From assembly GCF_040412425.1 (NCBI RefSeq), contig NC_089782.1:42236322-42300321 (forward strand): 64,000 nucleotides of DNA, in the 5' to 3' direction. A program made the position numbers and the translations under genes. Below the pieces are notes generated by a model, which saw only the letters and a program-made list of their open reading frames with translations, made no database searches and was not told the DNA's origin. The stretch comes from Macrobrachium rosenbergii. Taxonomy: Eukaryota > Arthropoda > Malacostraca > Decapoda > Palaemonidae. This document shows, one piece after another, positions 12,669-25,998 of this stretch (positions are counted from its first letter, which is position 1; the number at the start of each line of letters is the position of its first letter).

Positions 12669-14636
12669 TGCTATATAGTGGCTCAAGTTTTTCCTCATTA
12701 ACTTTGAGAGGATTTGCAAGAATAATAACCAGGAAGTATTCGGGGAAAAATATTGAAAAACCAACTGACGCTGCGATGACAGGATGCAGGCGACCCTAAT
12801 TATTATTTTGGAAACCGGCGTACCTTGGATCCTTTATTATTACGGAATTTGTGGAAAGAACGATAATTAAAAGGAAAGAACGGTTAGGACGAGCGTGTTT
12901 GAGGCCGGTTCTCGAACGCAGAGGAATCGTTCGCTGGCTCTCTTGCTAGCTCGCTCTGCTGGTCGGCTAATCAAGCTTTTTTCTGGAGGACGTTCTTTCA
13001 TCCCTTAGATGGCGAATTAACCCTACTTGGCAAAAGCAAAAAAATAGAAAATAAAACATTTGCCATGTGGCATGTGTATCTATCACCCGAACTGTTTATT
13101 TAGCTGTATTAGCATAAAGTGTTGCGAAGCCTACAGTTCAGCATAAGTGCGTAAGCGTGGGATTATGTTTGGTGGTAAGAATTGCCAAGAAAAATAATAA
13201 GCACCATTGGAATTAAACGACAGCTGCGTACATATATACATCTGAGACTCTTTGCTCTTTTGCTCAGGTAGTGATCGTCTCTGCCCACACAACGCTTCAG
13301 TAATTGGGTTCGCCTTCTGTTGATTTACTGTGTTTTCCTAACCCTTTCTCAGGAAGACACTTTAGATCACGCCGCTTCGTTAATAGTATTATTTTAAACA
13401 ATTGCTTTTGATAGAGGATTGATAATCTCCTTGTATTCTCTCTGGTCTTTTCATCAAAGCCGAGTAGAATGGTTCTAGAGCTGTGTTTGGACCTCTTTTC
13501 AACAATGTAATGAGTATTGGTCGGTCATGTTCTGAGACTACCTTTTCGAAGATGCTCTGTCTTTGGCGGGATCTATTTTTGTTAACCTCGTCTGTGTCTC
13601 AGTACATGGGAAGTTAAGCTTGTGCAGAGAGCACAAAGACACAAGTTTTAGTTTTCTGCAAAGGAAAACTATTGAGATAGCTTTGTCTGTCCATCCCCCC
13701 TCAGATCTTAAAACCTACTTATAGGCTGTACAGAAGACTCGGCGCATTTTTCACTTGTTTATTCTTGTTATTTGTTCCAAACATATCATCTACAGGCCTT
13801 TCAAAGGCTGTTAATTCATAGATGCAAACCTGAGAATGATAGTTGTAGCTACCGGATGGCATGAGTCCATTCAGAGCAGAAGTGAACCAGGGGACAATAT
13901 CTTACCAAATGATTCTAGATTTCCAGACTTACCTCGACACAGCACTTTTACTTGCTGAAAACTTTCTCTCTCACTGAAAAGCACGTTGTCATATATTTAT
14001 CAGGACGGACTCCAACTCCAGGCATCTTTTGGGTCAATCGCTGGGCAGACTGAAGCTGCCCTCTTATGAGTGTTGCGTCAGAAAGGGTAAAAGGCAAGTC
14101 AGCAACTTTCTGCCTTGGCAAACAAAGCGCAAAATGCAAAAAGTCTTATTTTTCTTTTGCAGAAAAACATAAGAAATAGATTTTGATGGTCCTGAGGTTT
14201 ATGCATGTTTATTTAACCATTCTAGACCCATGAATAATGACTGAGGAAGTCCAATAAAAGTAAGTGCATGAACAGAGAAGTTTCCGTTAAGAAAATTCTT
14301 CTGCCATGCATATGGTGTCGCCTTCCTGACCTTGCACATTGAAAGGGTTTGGTAGTGTTCTGCCATACCTTGAAGTCCACTCGCCTGTATGAAAAGTCAC
14401 ATATTAAAGTCAGCGACCCCGACTAGGGATTAAGCTGAGAAGAAGATGACGACAGGTCACTCAGGGTCATTATATGGTGTTTTTTCATTTCTTTTAAGGG
14501 AGAGCCTTTTCACTCCAGATACGTTTTTGTGAATTTGTCACCCCGCTGGTTCTAGCCAAAGTGGAGAGGCCTCTCGAAAGATAAATCTCATTACTCTTCC
14601 ATTGCTTCAGCAATGTTGGCAGTCTACTTGCATGCA
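12669..14636. other. Intergenic, one deleted R2 copy
   Basis: Otherwise unique. A minus-strand donor (GAG|GTAAGTC) at about 13930 follows a 63-residue frame, but a stop separates the two, so I do not call an exon. Confidence 0.5.
13648..13775. mobile_element. Hairpin-bearing repeat R2, copy 3, hairpin deleted
   Basis: Keeps the left end (GAAAACTATTGAGATAGC) and the right end (GCTGTACAGAAGACTC), but the region between, including the whole hairpin, is missing. Confidence 0.75.
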
Positions 14637-14648
14637 CACGCGCGCGCG

Positions 14649-14688
<40 letters not shown>
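14637..14688. repeat. (CG)n(CA)n microsatellite
   Basis: A short CG stretch grading into CA, which could favour Z-DNA. Confidence 0.95.
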
Positions 14689-14689
<1 letters not shown>

Positions 14690-14934
14690 TACATATTTTC
14701 AACTAATGAGTCCTAACACATGTAACCGCGTATGCACAAGAATTAACGAGCATCAAAACTTACAAGAATAAAGCTGTAAATATAAAATTACCTGCCAGCG
14801 CATCAAGAGGTTGTTTGGTCAGGGTTCCTTTGCCTGGATGTATGAGGAACAGGTAACCTTGAAAAATTAAACTTTCATTTAATGCCACTCTTCGTCTTTG
14901 GTTTTGACTTCGTATGCTTAATTAATACATACAT

Positions 14935-15180
14935 GCCTGCTGGTCCGCTGGTAGAGTGGTTAGTGTCGTGGCATGCCACTCAGATGTCGTGGGTTCGCGT
15001 CTCCCCCAGGGCGATGAAAAATCACTGGCTCTGTATCATGAGCAGTTACTGCTGCAGCGTGGGGTCTGCGGTGGGAAGTAGAAACCAACATTCTTTGTAA
15101 GCTTGAATTTCAAGCCTATGGCACCTGCGTTCTCGTTCCATGTGAATAGGTTTCATCTACTGAAATAATAATAATAACAC
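14935..15180 (+). mobile_element. tRNA-derived SINE, complete copy (family A)
   Basis: The head has a pol III A box (TGGTAGAGTGGTTAG) and B box (GGGTTCGCGTC). The body contains GCTTGAATTTCAAG and GTTCCATGTGAATAGG. It ends in an (AAT)n tail. The same body and tail occur alone at three other places in the window. Confidence 0.8.
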
Positions 15181-15219
15181 ACATATACATGAATATATAC
15201 ATGTATATGTATGTATATA

Positions 15220-15221
<2 letters not shown>

Positions 15222-15275
<54 letters not shown>
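15222..15275. repeat. (TA)n microsatellite
   Basis: About 26 units, 45 bp after a complete family A SINE. Confidence 0.97.
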
Positions 15276-15278
<3 letters not shown>

Positions 15279-16469
15279 TATTATTTGTATACTTGTATAT
15301 ATTTTAGTGAGAGCGTTTGTACTGATGTAGGTACAGCTGTAGTTTTATCTTTCAATTTATCATTGCCTAAGGAAGATTTAGATATTTTGCTCGGTTTCCA
15401 ATGACTGGAGTTCGGAAGCATGGATTGAATCGGCTCATATAAATGTTATATATCTGTTCTTTATTATGATGGTTTTCCGCTTTTTTTTATCAGTTCAGTT
15501 TCTTTCATAGAGAACAGAAGGGAGGCAGAAAGAGAGAGAAAGTGAGAGAGAGAGAGATCAAAGAATTTTGCTGCATATTGTGCACAATGATAATATCATT
15601 TAGAAACGCATTGCATTATAGTGAATGCAGGAATGATCTTGCATTGTTAGGAGACAGAGGAACCTGGCTATTTCGTGCCTTTGTATGAAGTGCTTTACGT
15701 AGATAATGAATAAGACAGTTTTAAGACTGTGAACAGTAAAACAGGAACCAGCAACAAAGCAGCTGACGTCGGCAGTTCCTGAAGCCAAAACGCTTCATTG
15801 AAAGACGAAAGAAAATTTTTTTTAAGTATACGAAGGCCCGTAGTGGTAAGGACAGCGAGAATAGGCCAGGGGTGGGGGAGGGAATTGTTTCACAGCGAGA
15901 ATAGGCCAGGTGGGGATGATTTCACAAATACGTGGAAGTGGATGTTTTTGCAAATGTTTTGCTGACGTTTAATTAATGTAAATGAATGGAAACTTGAACG
16001 ATATCAAATCTAATTGCACGGTCTCCATAAGGTGAGATTATGACTCGTACTGTCCGTGTGAATATTTTGGTTTTATGCAGCTTAAACATTGGAAAGTGTC
16101 TTGTAATCATAAAAAAAAAATCTGTTAATAGTGATACAGGTGTTAGTGCAAAACTGTCTGTATAAATTAGATTTCCCAAACCATGCTTTAATGAGAAAAA
16201 CAAATTCCAGTTAATATGTTCTTACAGTTAGATTTTCAAAAAATTGCTCTCACTACAAATATTCTCAATTTTCATGTTTTCCTTCTTCTGTGCTCTGAAT
16301 GTTTTCGAAAATGGTGTCATTACCAAAGCCACATTCTGAGAAAAATCGTTCAACAGCTCCGACCAAGAGAAGGTCGCAAAGACGATCAATCAAGCGAAGA
16401 AGCAATAATGTCTCACTGCTCGTGGCCTGTCATAACTGCCATCAGCTGCATCCTCAGGCAATCTCTCAC
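15276..16469. other. Intergenic, no gene seen
   Basis: Unique sequence with a short duplication (CACAGCGAGAATAGGCCAGG at about 15831-15911). Confidence 0.55.
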
Positions 16470-16521
16470 ACTCACACACACACACACACAAAGCGCACAC
16501 ACACACACACACACGCGCACA
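16470..16521. repeat. (CA)n microsatellite
   Basis: Two CA arrays separated by AAAGCG. Confidence 0.95.
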
Positions 16522-16753
16522 CATGCTTAAATAGGAAAAAAAAGGACAGGAACGAAAATAAAGCAGCAGAAGACAATAGACGTGACCCACATTGTCTCCG
16601 CTTTGAAATGACGAGATTAAATGAGGTTAACTACCTTTTGCCAGAAGTGATCGTTCGTCCCTTGTGATCGAAGACCTAAGGAAAGCTCGCACGGTGATCA
16701 GTGTTCATCCCCAGTGGCCTTGCAATCGAAGACGCACAAGACGAAGACAGAGG

Positions 16754-16756
<3 letters not shown>

Positions 16757-16786
<30 letters not shown>
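16757..16786. repeat. (CT)n microsatellite
   Basis: About 14 units. Confidence 0.95.
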
Positions 16787-16787
<1 letters not shown>

Positions 16788-16843
16788 GTACTTGAGGGAG
16801 GACGGCCTCCAGAAAGAAGCAAATGAGGCTTGTGACGAACGTT

Positions 16844-16858
16844 TATAAAAGCCACGTG
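16844..16858 (+). promoter_or_regulatory. Possible TATA box and E-box
   Basis: TATAAAAG followed at once by CACGTG in a locally GC-rich segment (16790-16990). No gene is recognised downstream, so this may be chance. Confidence 0.2.
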
Positions 16859-16992
16859 TAAGGCGGAGGCAGCGACGGCGACGGGAGAACGCGTCGCTTT
16901 AGATCGTCTGAAAAAGAGGTCTTGCCTCCCATGCTCTTTCTGCCAGCACCCAAGCGGGGCCCTGTAAGGTCGCCTTGAGGCACCCACCTTCC

Positions 16993-16998
16993 TTCTTC

Positions 16999-17030
<32 letters not shown>

Positions 17031-17033
17031 CTT
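16993..17033. repeat. (CTT)n microsatellite
   Basis: About 13 units. Confidence 0.95.
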
Positions 17034-17386
17034 TCAATTTTATGTTGGCCGTAAAATGCTCAGGTTCAAATGCAACGACTCTGATGTGTATTTATAATAT
17101 GTCTATGAAATTGGATGTTGATTTGACTGACAATTACCGGCTTTCTTGACTCCACTTTCGTTATTTCTCTTATTTTGAAAACACTGAGAGTCTTGTAAGG
17201 CAGCTCTTGAGAGCATTAAAAATAAGGAAGTCGGGAACATAATTAAGATCTCAGTTAAAGGGATAACTATTTCCTGGAATTCGGTTATTCGAAAGGGCAA
17301 AATACTCCTTAATTAATGAAGAAACGAAAACCTATTGATTAACGTTCGCTTTTAAATGGAAAAATGTCTTATTCATAAAGATAACA

Positions 17387-17395
<9 letters not shown>

Positions 17396-17449
<54 letters not shown>
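17396..17449. repeat. (CT)n microsatellite
   Basis: About 27 units. Confidence 0.97.
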
Positions 17450-17452
<3 letters not shown>

Positions 17453-17579
17453 ATTGCACAGCTATCCTCTACCTCAATAAAAACATTTTTTGCACTGTAA
17501 AGGAAAATTATTTTGGTTGAAAAATATGGCTGCCAACCTCAGGGTGTAGAGAGTATTATCGTTATTGTTTGTAAGACAA

Positions 17580-17665
17580 AATTAATCCTCGGGGATTTGA
17601 ACCGCTGACCATAAATACACCAGTGGAAACACTATTTCCGCTAAACCCTCTCTCATTGAGTGGAT
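17580..17665 (-). mobile_element. tRNA-like SINE head, reversed
   Basis: The reverse complement shows GGTTTAGCGGAAATAG (A box-like) and CGGTTCAAATCCCCG (B box). Confidence 0.55.
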
Positions 17666-18858
17666 ATTGTGTAGGTGTGGTACATCACTGGTTAACGCCT
17701 GAGATCCCAGTGGAAGAAGAGGTTTTTCTTATGTTTTTCCAAGCGAGATTGCATCATCATTATTATTATTATTAATTTTTTTTTTTTTTTTGGTCTATCA
17801 CAGTCATCCTATTAGACTGGGTGGTTTTTATAGAGTGGGGTTCCGGGTTGCATCCTGCCTCCTTTATTCCTTTTCTCACTACAATAGCTGTTTCTAGTCC
17901 CAAGATCCCTGAAAAGAAGATAAACTTCGGCATCTAAAAGCCCGATTCCTTTTCAGGAACTCACGGTCCCAAGATCCCTGAAAAGCACATAGTGAGAAAA
18001 AAGTATTCCAGGACTCATGCTAATAGAAACAGAGCACATAGTGATTAAAATTATTATTATTATTATTATTATTCAGATGTTGGTGTTGTTGTTGCTGTAG
18101 TTAAGGTTAAACCGCATCTCGTTGAGAAAGATAAAAAAACTAAAAAAAAAAAAAAAAAAAGCTCCAGCAGGTAGGTAATTCAGTAACGAAACAAAACAAT
18201 TCCATTAGAGACAACAAAAACTAAAATGAGGAAAATCAACGTGACTATATTTTAGTGAAGAATCGAACAAGATATTAAATTCAGTTAATAATTCAGGAAA
18301 GCTCATCACCCCCTGCCCTCCACCTTAAAGGTAAGTTAGCTTTCAAAGCAAAACCCTTGAGCTCTTTTGATTCCCCAGGTAGACAGGAATATTTTTATCA
18401 AGGTAATATACTTTTGGAAAAATTATATAGTTAGTGTTAATTAACAAAGATTAATGAAATTCAGACTCATTTTATAGTCTTCATTAAAAAAGATTAATGG
18501 AATTCAGACTCAAGGGTAATACTGTACTCTTAAGATTGTTGTGATTTGCAGTTTGGTATTACCTTCGACTCCAAATTTTTTCGCAGCACAAAAATCTGAC
18601 AAGCCATTGCTACTAGAAAATAAATTAATGTTCGTGGTGCATCCTGGATCTACAAAGGAAGGTGGTATTAATGCTATAGGCGTCTGAACTTATGTCCTGC
18701 CGTTATACTCGTAGGAACAATGTTCTTTAGTCTGTCTGACTGGCAGGAACCTCCTGGGATCTCTCTGTTCCAGAGAAGATTACCCAGTGGTAGGTTCCCT
18801 TTTCCTTTTCAAGAATTTACCATGTGTTCACCTCAAATGATGCCTCTCTCACCTCAAA
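17666..18858. other. Intergenic, small internal duplications
   Basis: Contains two copies of CCCAAGATCCCTGAAAAG (about 17900, 17970) and of AAAGATTAATG-AATTCAGACTC (18447, 18488). Poly(A)/poly(T) patches. No gene seen. Confidence 0.55.
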
Positions 18859-18859
18859 T

Positions 18860-18917
<58 letters not shown>
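18859..18917. repeat. (CT)n microsatellite
   Basis: About 29 units. Apparent ORFs on both strands across it are artefacts. Confidence 0.97.
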
Positions 18918-18918
<1 letters not shown>

Positions 18919-19203
18919 AACTAGGGTCGTGGAAGTCGTTTTGGAAAGCACAGGCATTCTCGTTCTGTTGATGCCCCACGTTTGCTCACAGACGGTACCA
19001 GACGTCCGTATATCCTTGTCTAAAACTGTTTTAGTATTGTTGATGCCGATGCTCCAAAGTTTAATAGAAGCTGTTAAACATTTCCCAAGTGTCATTTGCT
19101 CTGTACTTATACATATACTGTATATTTATTCGTTTACTGGTCCGTTCTTTTTTCTCCGTATTTCTTTTTTCGCTTACATTCATCCTTTATAATGGAAGCT
19201 ATC

Positions 19204-20594
<1,391 letters not shown>

Positions 20595-21010
20595 CACGGT
20601 CAATGAGGACAGAGTGACTCACATAAGCATAAACGCGAGGTGAAAAAATTTTTGCATGCTGACGGGCCTCTGGCAGACACGCATGCGCACTGTGCTTCCA
20701 AGAAACCCACCCTAATAAAATCCAATTGCACGTTATTTGTAGTTCAAGGCGAGGCTCCGAATGGCAAATATGACCTATAAAACCTCCTGATCTTACGGGC
20801 GAATAAATAATACCGTCCTATTGGGCTGAAGGGTATACGGCGTCAGCTTACTAGAGCGCGTCAGATATACAATAGCACCTCTGTGCATGTCAGCGAGGTC
20901 ACAGAGCCGGCCGTTTGACCTTGGCGGTCTTGTGACTTGCGCGCTACGTCACGCATTGTTGTTAGGCTAATGGGGTCAAGTGTGGGCTGCTTTTACCTGA
21001 TGGGCGAAGG
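20595..21010. promoter_or_regulatory. Promoter-like island, gene unknown
   Basis: A unique stretch richer in CG than its surroundings. It has an NRF-1-like GCATGCGCAC, a nuclear-receptor half site in TTTGACCTTGG (FTZ-F1/ERR type on the minus strand), a CRE-like TACGTCACG, and a minus-strand consensus donor GAA|GTAAGTAGG at its left end. Together this suggests a promoter and first exon of a minus-strand transcript. I recognise no coding exon downstream, so it stays hypothetical. Confidence 0.3.
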
Positions 21011-21374
21011 CATTAGTCGCTGTCTTTGGGGAGGATTTTACTTGTTGAGTCATAAAAACAGAATCGTGAATTCGTTTCTTTTTTCCGCGATGTTTTAGGC
21101 ACTTAGAGTATATTCCGATTTTTTATACAATCAGGCGAGACGAAAAGGCGACAGGGTGACTTATCTCGTTGGTGGAAAGCTGAGAAATACCTTCAGATTG
21201 ACAAGAAAATATTAAAATAACAATTCAAGTACGTTCTAACACTTACCAACCTTAAAGATAATAAAAACCAAGGTATGACTTCTTGTGACTCATATTAGAG
21301 GAAAAGAGGCCCAACTACATTAGTCGGGGGTTCGCATTTCATTAGTGACGAAATCGCTTAACACTTACAGTCAA

Positions 21375-21425
21375 TTCCCGTTTGTTGTACGGTATTCCCG
21401 AGGTAGAGCGCATTGGATATGAAAC
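21375..21425 (+). mobile_element. SINE family C, body fragment
   Basis: Contains GGTATTCCCGAGGTAGAGCG, matching the family C segment at 9.3 kb. Confidence 0.5.
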
Positions 21426-21485
21426 GAGATTAGTAGGTTAATGTCTGTGAATATAAAATTTGTCACAGTGCATGTGACAGAAATT

Positions 21486-21503
21486 CACACACACACACAC
21501 ACA

Positions 21504-21566
<63 letters not shown>
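21486..21566. repeat. (CA)n(TA)n microsatellite
   Basis: CA array of 11 units, then TA array of 28 units. Confidence 0.97.
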
Positions 21567-21568
<2 letters not shown>

Positions 21569-21790
21569 ATATATATTTACATATATGTATGTATATATAT
21601 ATATATATATAAATTGCTATTTTTCAGGAGAACCAATTTAAAGTTTAAAACTTTCAATACTCTGTATAGTGTAATAGTGACATGTCATGCCCTCTAGCGG
21701 TTAGTGTTACAAATACGTTTTTACCACAACATGGAACAAAGAATGGGCTATCTCCTGGCATCAATAAAAACACATTTTTTGAGCGATATG

Positions 21791-21899
<109 letters not shown>

Positions 21900-21919
21900 T
21901 ATACAAGCATTAAGCTACA

Positions 21920-22062
21920 AACGCACTTTAATATCCAGTTCGCTCAACCTCGGGAATGATACATTTTCATATATGTTACCCGAAGGGGAATTATTTTAGT
22001 TGATAATAAGTTCGTCGTCTCGTGGGCTCGAACCACGGAAGACAAGAACTCAGGACTACACA
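21920..22062 (-). mobile_element. SINE family C, reversed
   Basis: The reverse complement carries B box TGGTTCGAGCCCACGAG, then a unique stretch, then CATTCCCGAGGTTGAGCG. A TA/CA array adjoins at its 3' end, as in the other family C copies. Confidence 0.6.
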
Positions 22063-22355
22063 TATACATATATGTATATATATGTGTGTGTGTACAAAAC
22101 GAAACGTTCCCTTGAAAATATGCACAAATCGCAGTGTTTTCAAAATAACTCTCATTTTAGAGTTAAACCTCACTTTATGATAAGTTTTTCTTTCATGAAG
22201 TTTAGCCGCCCACTCGTCATATCACCAGTGTCAGTTGGAGAAATTACCTCAAATAACAAAAACAAAAAGGGTAAAAAACATTCAGCAAAGACCGGTTATG
22301 GAAAAGGTTTATGTTACGGAATTTTAAAACTACCCGCTACTAGGAATTTTAGAAT

Positions 22356-22830
22356 TTGAAATAGATTTTTAAAATGTGTAACCTGTAGGCTGAAGAGATT
22401 TAAGTATATATAGGTAGTGAACAACAATTTTCAAAACTATATTCTTTAGAGTCCCGACATATTTAAACAAATGTAGACAATTGTCAATGATTTTCAAAAA
22501 GAGGTTTCCTTACCCTCGGCTTAGATGTAAACAAATATGGAATTATGACAAAGATTTTTAAAATAGGATATCATATATCCGGGTCAGGTTTGCGTAGATA
22601 TTTGCATTCAAAGCTGATTTATGATTTTCAAAGTGGGTTCCTTCCAGCAGGGAGAGATCTAAACAATTGAGTAAGGACGTATGGCAACGATTTGTGAAAA
22701 TTACATCCTTTAGCCGACTCAGATTTGAGCAGACATGGGAATATGGTTTTCGAAAAAGGGAACCTAATATCTAGGTCAGATTTAAACATGAATATAAGCA
22801 TTCGGCGTTGATTTAGAATCAGGTCCCTTC
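22356..22830. repeat. Degenerate tandem repeat, ~65-bp unit, 7-8 units
   Basis: Units begin GATTTTCAAAA or variants and continue to a GGGTCAGATTTAAAC-like segment. Starts are near 22360, 22427, 22490, 22552, 22623, 22690, 22746 and 22815. Confidence 0.7.
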
Positions 22831-22834
22831 TGTC

Positions 22835-23019
22835 TGTTTTTCCCCCTGGATTCCTCTTTACCTTCTCTTACTTCCTAAGTGACGCCAGATAACCCACAAT
22901 TAATCAATCAATCTCACTTCCTAATGAGCACCATATTCTTTGGGCGCTTGAATTTCAAGCCAGTGGCCCTTATTTGCTTGTTCCATATGAATAGGGTTCA
23001 TCTTCTGAATATTAATAAT

Positions 23020-23081
<62 letters not shown>

Positions 23082-23092
23082 TGTTGATGATG

Positions 23093-23135
<43 letters not shown>
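22835..23135 (+). mobile_element. SINE family A, 3' part, with expanded AAT tail
   Basis: Has the same body as the 8.6 kb copy, then an (AAT)n tail expanded to two blocks separated by GATGTTGATGATGA. Confidence 0.75.
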
Positions 23136-23137
<2 letters not shown>

Positions 23138-23760
23138 CAAGGTCGATTGTAAAATAATCACAAGATTCAGGACTGGGCCCCATTCCGAGATCAGAACAGA
23201 TAAACACTAATCTCGACAATGAGTCTGATAATTTTATTCTATACCGTATAGTGAATCACTGTATCATTTCATTTTTCAACTGCATTCCCATTAATATACC
23301 AGGAATAATTACGTCTCCTCATTATTAATGCACATAGACAAGAAATCCCTGATGTAGTGTATCTGTTAATTTTTATGGTATTGCAATATGAATCTTTTCT
23401 CTTCCATGTTTAATTGCTTTTACATAAAAAAAATCATTTACCAAGCGTGCCTGAAAGCCTTATGAATATGGAATTCAAATACAAAAGTTTGCTGTTATCA
23501 AATAGAGGAAATCAGATAACCAGTGTTTGATTTCGTTAATGGTCGTCAAATAGAAAACGAGCATAAAACTTATTAATCACAGTTATGAATCGTTTGTCGT
23601 CGTTAATCTGGTGTTGTACATGAACAGCCGTAGGCTATTTATCAATAATCACTGATATAAGAATCTTTTTTATTCATTATTCTGTTGATATCCGGCAACA
23701 ACTGCATTTCCTAATAACAGAATAATTTGAGGGTAAAACTTCAAATATCTTCACTCCTAA

Positions 23761-24060
23761 GGGGGGTAACGCTGTCAGTTCACCTTGCGTGGTGCACTGT
23801 AGGCATTACTTAAGGTTCTTTGCAGCGTCCCTTGGGTCCCTAGCTGCAACCTCTTGCACTCATGTTCCTGTGCTTCCGTTCGTATTCTCTTTCTTCCGGC
23901 TGACTTTCCACCCTCTCTAACAATTGTTTCATAGTGCAACTGCGTGGTTTCCTCCTGTTACACCTTTCAAACCTTCTCATTGTTAATTTCCCTTTCAGCG
24001 CTGAAGATTGACCTCATTGGTCCCAGCGTTTGGCCTTTGGCCTCAATTCTATATTCCAGT
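23761..24060 (+). repeat. Dispersed repeat R1, copy 2
   Basis: Same landmarks as copy 1 (TTTGCAGCGTCCCTTGG, CCTCCTGTTACACCTTTC). Family B SINE follows 25 bp later. Confidence 0.85.
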
Positions 24061-24084
24061 CAAATATCTTCCTTTCCAAGTACT

Positions 24085-24375
24085 CTGTTCCTCATCGGAC
24101 GGGTGGGTACCGTTTTCAGCTAGCACTCTGCTGGCCCCTCGTTGACTCTCCGACCGGCCAATGAAGAATTAGATGAATTTATTTCTGGTGACAGAAATTC
24201 ATTTCTCGGTACAATGTGGTCCGGATTCCACAATAAGCTGTAGGTCCCGTTGCTAGGTAACCAGTCGGTTCTTAGCCACGTAAAATAAATCTAATCCTTC
24301 GGGCCAGCCCTAGGAGAGCTGTTAATCAGCTCAGTGGTCTGGTTAAACTAAGGTATACTTAACTTTAACTTTCCA
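24085..24375 (+). mobile_element. tRNA-related SINE, family B
   Basis: About 285 bp, closely matching the copy at 30.4 kb from TTCCTCATCGGACGGGTGGG to AAGGTATACTTAACTTTA. The head has a damaged B box (CGTTGACTCTCC). Confidence 0.78.
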
Positions 24376-24806
24376 AGTACTCAGGGCAAGACATTATAGC
24401 AAATTTGTTAATATATTTTTTATTTCAATACTGTTACACAAGACTTCACCTGCGAGAGGTGGGCAACAAGAAACTCAGTAATCAGACAGTCAGTGATTGA
24501 ACAGTATATTGCATACATTTATAGCTTAAATTTACAAGCACGCACATGTGTATGTGTACATGAATGTGTGAATTGCCTGTGAAGCATACACCGCATATGT
24601 GTATGCACGGATGTATGTATGTATGTATGTATGTCGTATCTAAATCTATCTTCGTGTCCAGAATAGTTAAGTTTAAATTCATTATTTCCTTAGACTGATT
24701 AAATACTCTTGCCTTTTATTCTCAGGTGTATCCCAACCTATAAGCATTGCTAGTGCAAAACAAAGAGCATTAAAGCACAGGTCTGATGATAAGCGGAATT
24801 AACCTA

Positions 24807-24959
<153 letters not shown>

Positions 24960-25097
24960 TCTTTCTGAGTTCAGTCATATTCTAAATATCTCAAATTATT
25001 GAAAGGAGAAGGATTAAAAGTTTAAAGCCGGTAGCAAGAATGAAACGATGCATGAACATTTGTCAGATTTGGGTCGAATGAGAACGGGGGGAAAAAA

Positions 25098-25133
25098 GTA
25101 TACCTTAGCTTAACCAGACCACTGAGCTGGAAG
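25098..25133 (-). mobile_element. SINE family B, 3' fragment
   Basis: The reverse complement matches CAGTGGTCTGGTTAA and AAGGTATAC from the end of family B. The rest is lost and a (GA)n array follows. Confidence 0.6.
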
Positions 25134-25155
25134 GAGAGGGGAGGGGGAGGGACAG

Positions 25156-25158
<3 letters not shown>

Positions 25159-25223
<65 letters not shown>
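25159..25223. repeat. (GA)n microsatellite
   Basis: About 32 units after a G-rich stretch. Confidence 0.97.
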
Positions 25224-25225
<2 letters not shown>

Positions 25226-25640
25226 GGGCTTAATACAGAAATATTGTTTGGCTCCGAATATTCTCTCTATCCATGCTGCTTCGTTGCCTTTGTTGACGGA
25301 AATTCATCGCTGGAACAACGGAACATTTTCTCGGGAAATAGAAGAAGTTTTATTGGAAAATAATATCATAAAAAACACGATCTTGTTAAAGATATTTCTT
25401 TATCTTCGTTAAAGCATGTTTATGAAAGAATGAGATATTTTCTCGTGGAACGTATTACATTCTCTGACAGAAGATTATTGCCTTCGAAGAAGAATGTTTC
25501 CTCGGTAAGAAATACTCTCCCAGAAGAATTTCTTCATGGAAAATACCGGAACGAGAGAGAAAGAAAACCTCCTACGTATAGGATCAGTACGCCCACCCGC
25601 AAGTTTAAAGGAATGCGTCCCCGTAAGAAAACGTTTCCAC

Positions 25641-25763
25641 CTGACTTTCCGTAGCCTGGAAGAAACCGCTATAGTTGCCATCAAGGCAGTAAAGTAGAGA
25701 GTATTGATCACAGCCCACATGATGCTGTCAAAAGACATCACTATCGTGAGATCAGTTTCACGT
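25641..25763 (-). other. Possible orphan exon with a membrane helix
   Basis: On the minus strand, an AG acceptor (AAATCACAG|) and a donor (CAG|GTGGAA) bound about 40 open codons. They encode MSFDSIMWAVINTLYFTALM and then a basic SSRLRKVR end, like one transmembrane segment with a cytoplasmic positive tail. The style recalls chemosensory receptors, but no motif proves it and no neighbouring exon was found. Confidence 0.2.
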
Positions 25764-25916
25764 CTGTGATTTGTTTTTTTATTATTATAATTGTGTAATA
25801 AAAATCCAAAATTATATAGTAAATATATTACTATGTAAAACAAACAAAGGCTTTCGAACACTTGAACAGTGTTCTTCAACAGTGCTAACAGATTTTTTTT
25901 CACGAAATTGTGAATC

Positions 25917-25998
<82 letters not shown>
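25917..25998. repeat. (ATT)n microsatellite
   Basis: About 27 units. Confidence 0.97.

Noticed and set aside
13930..14139. Minus-strand frame ending near a consensus donor
   Set aside because: A stop codon separates the frame from the donor, and the other frames are closed.
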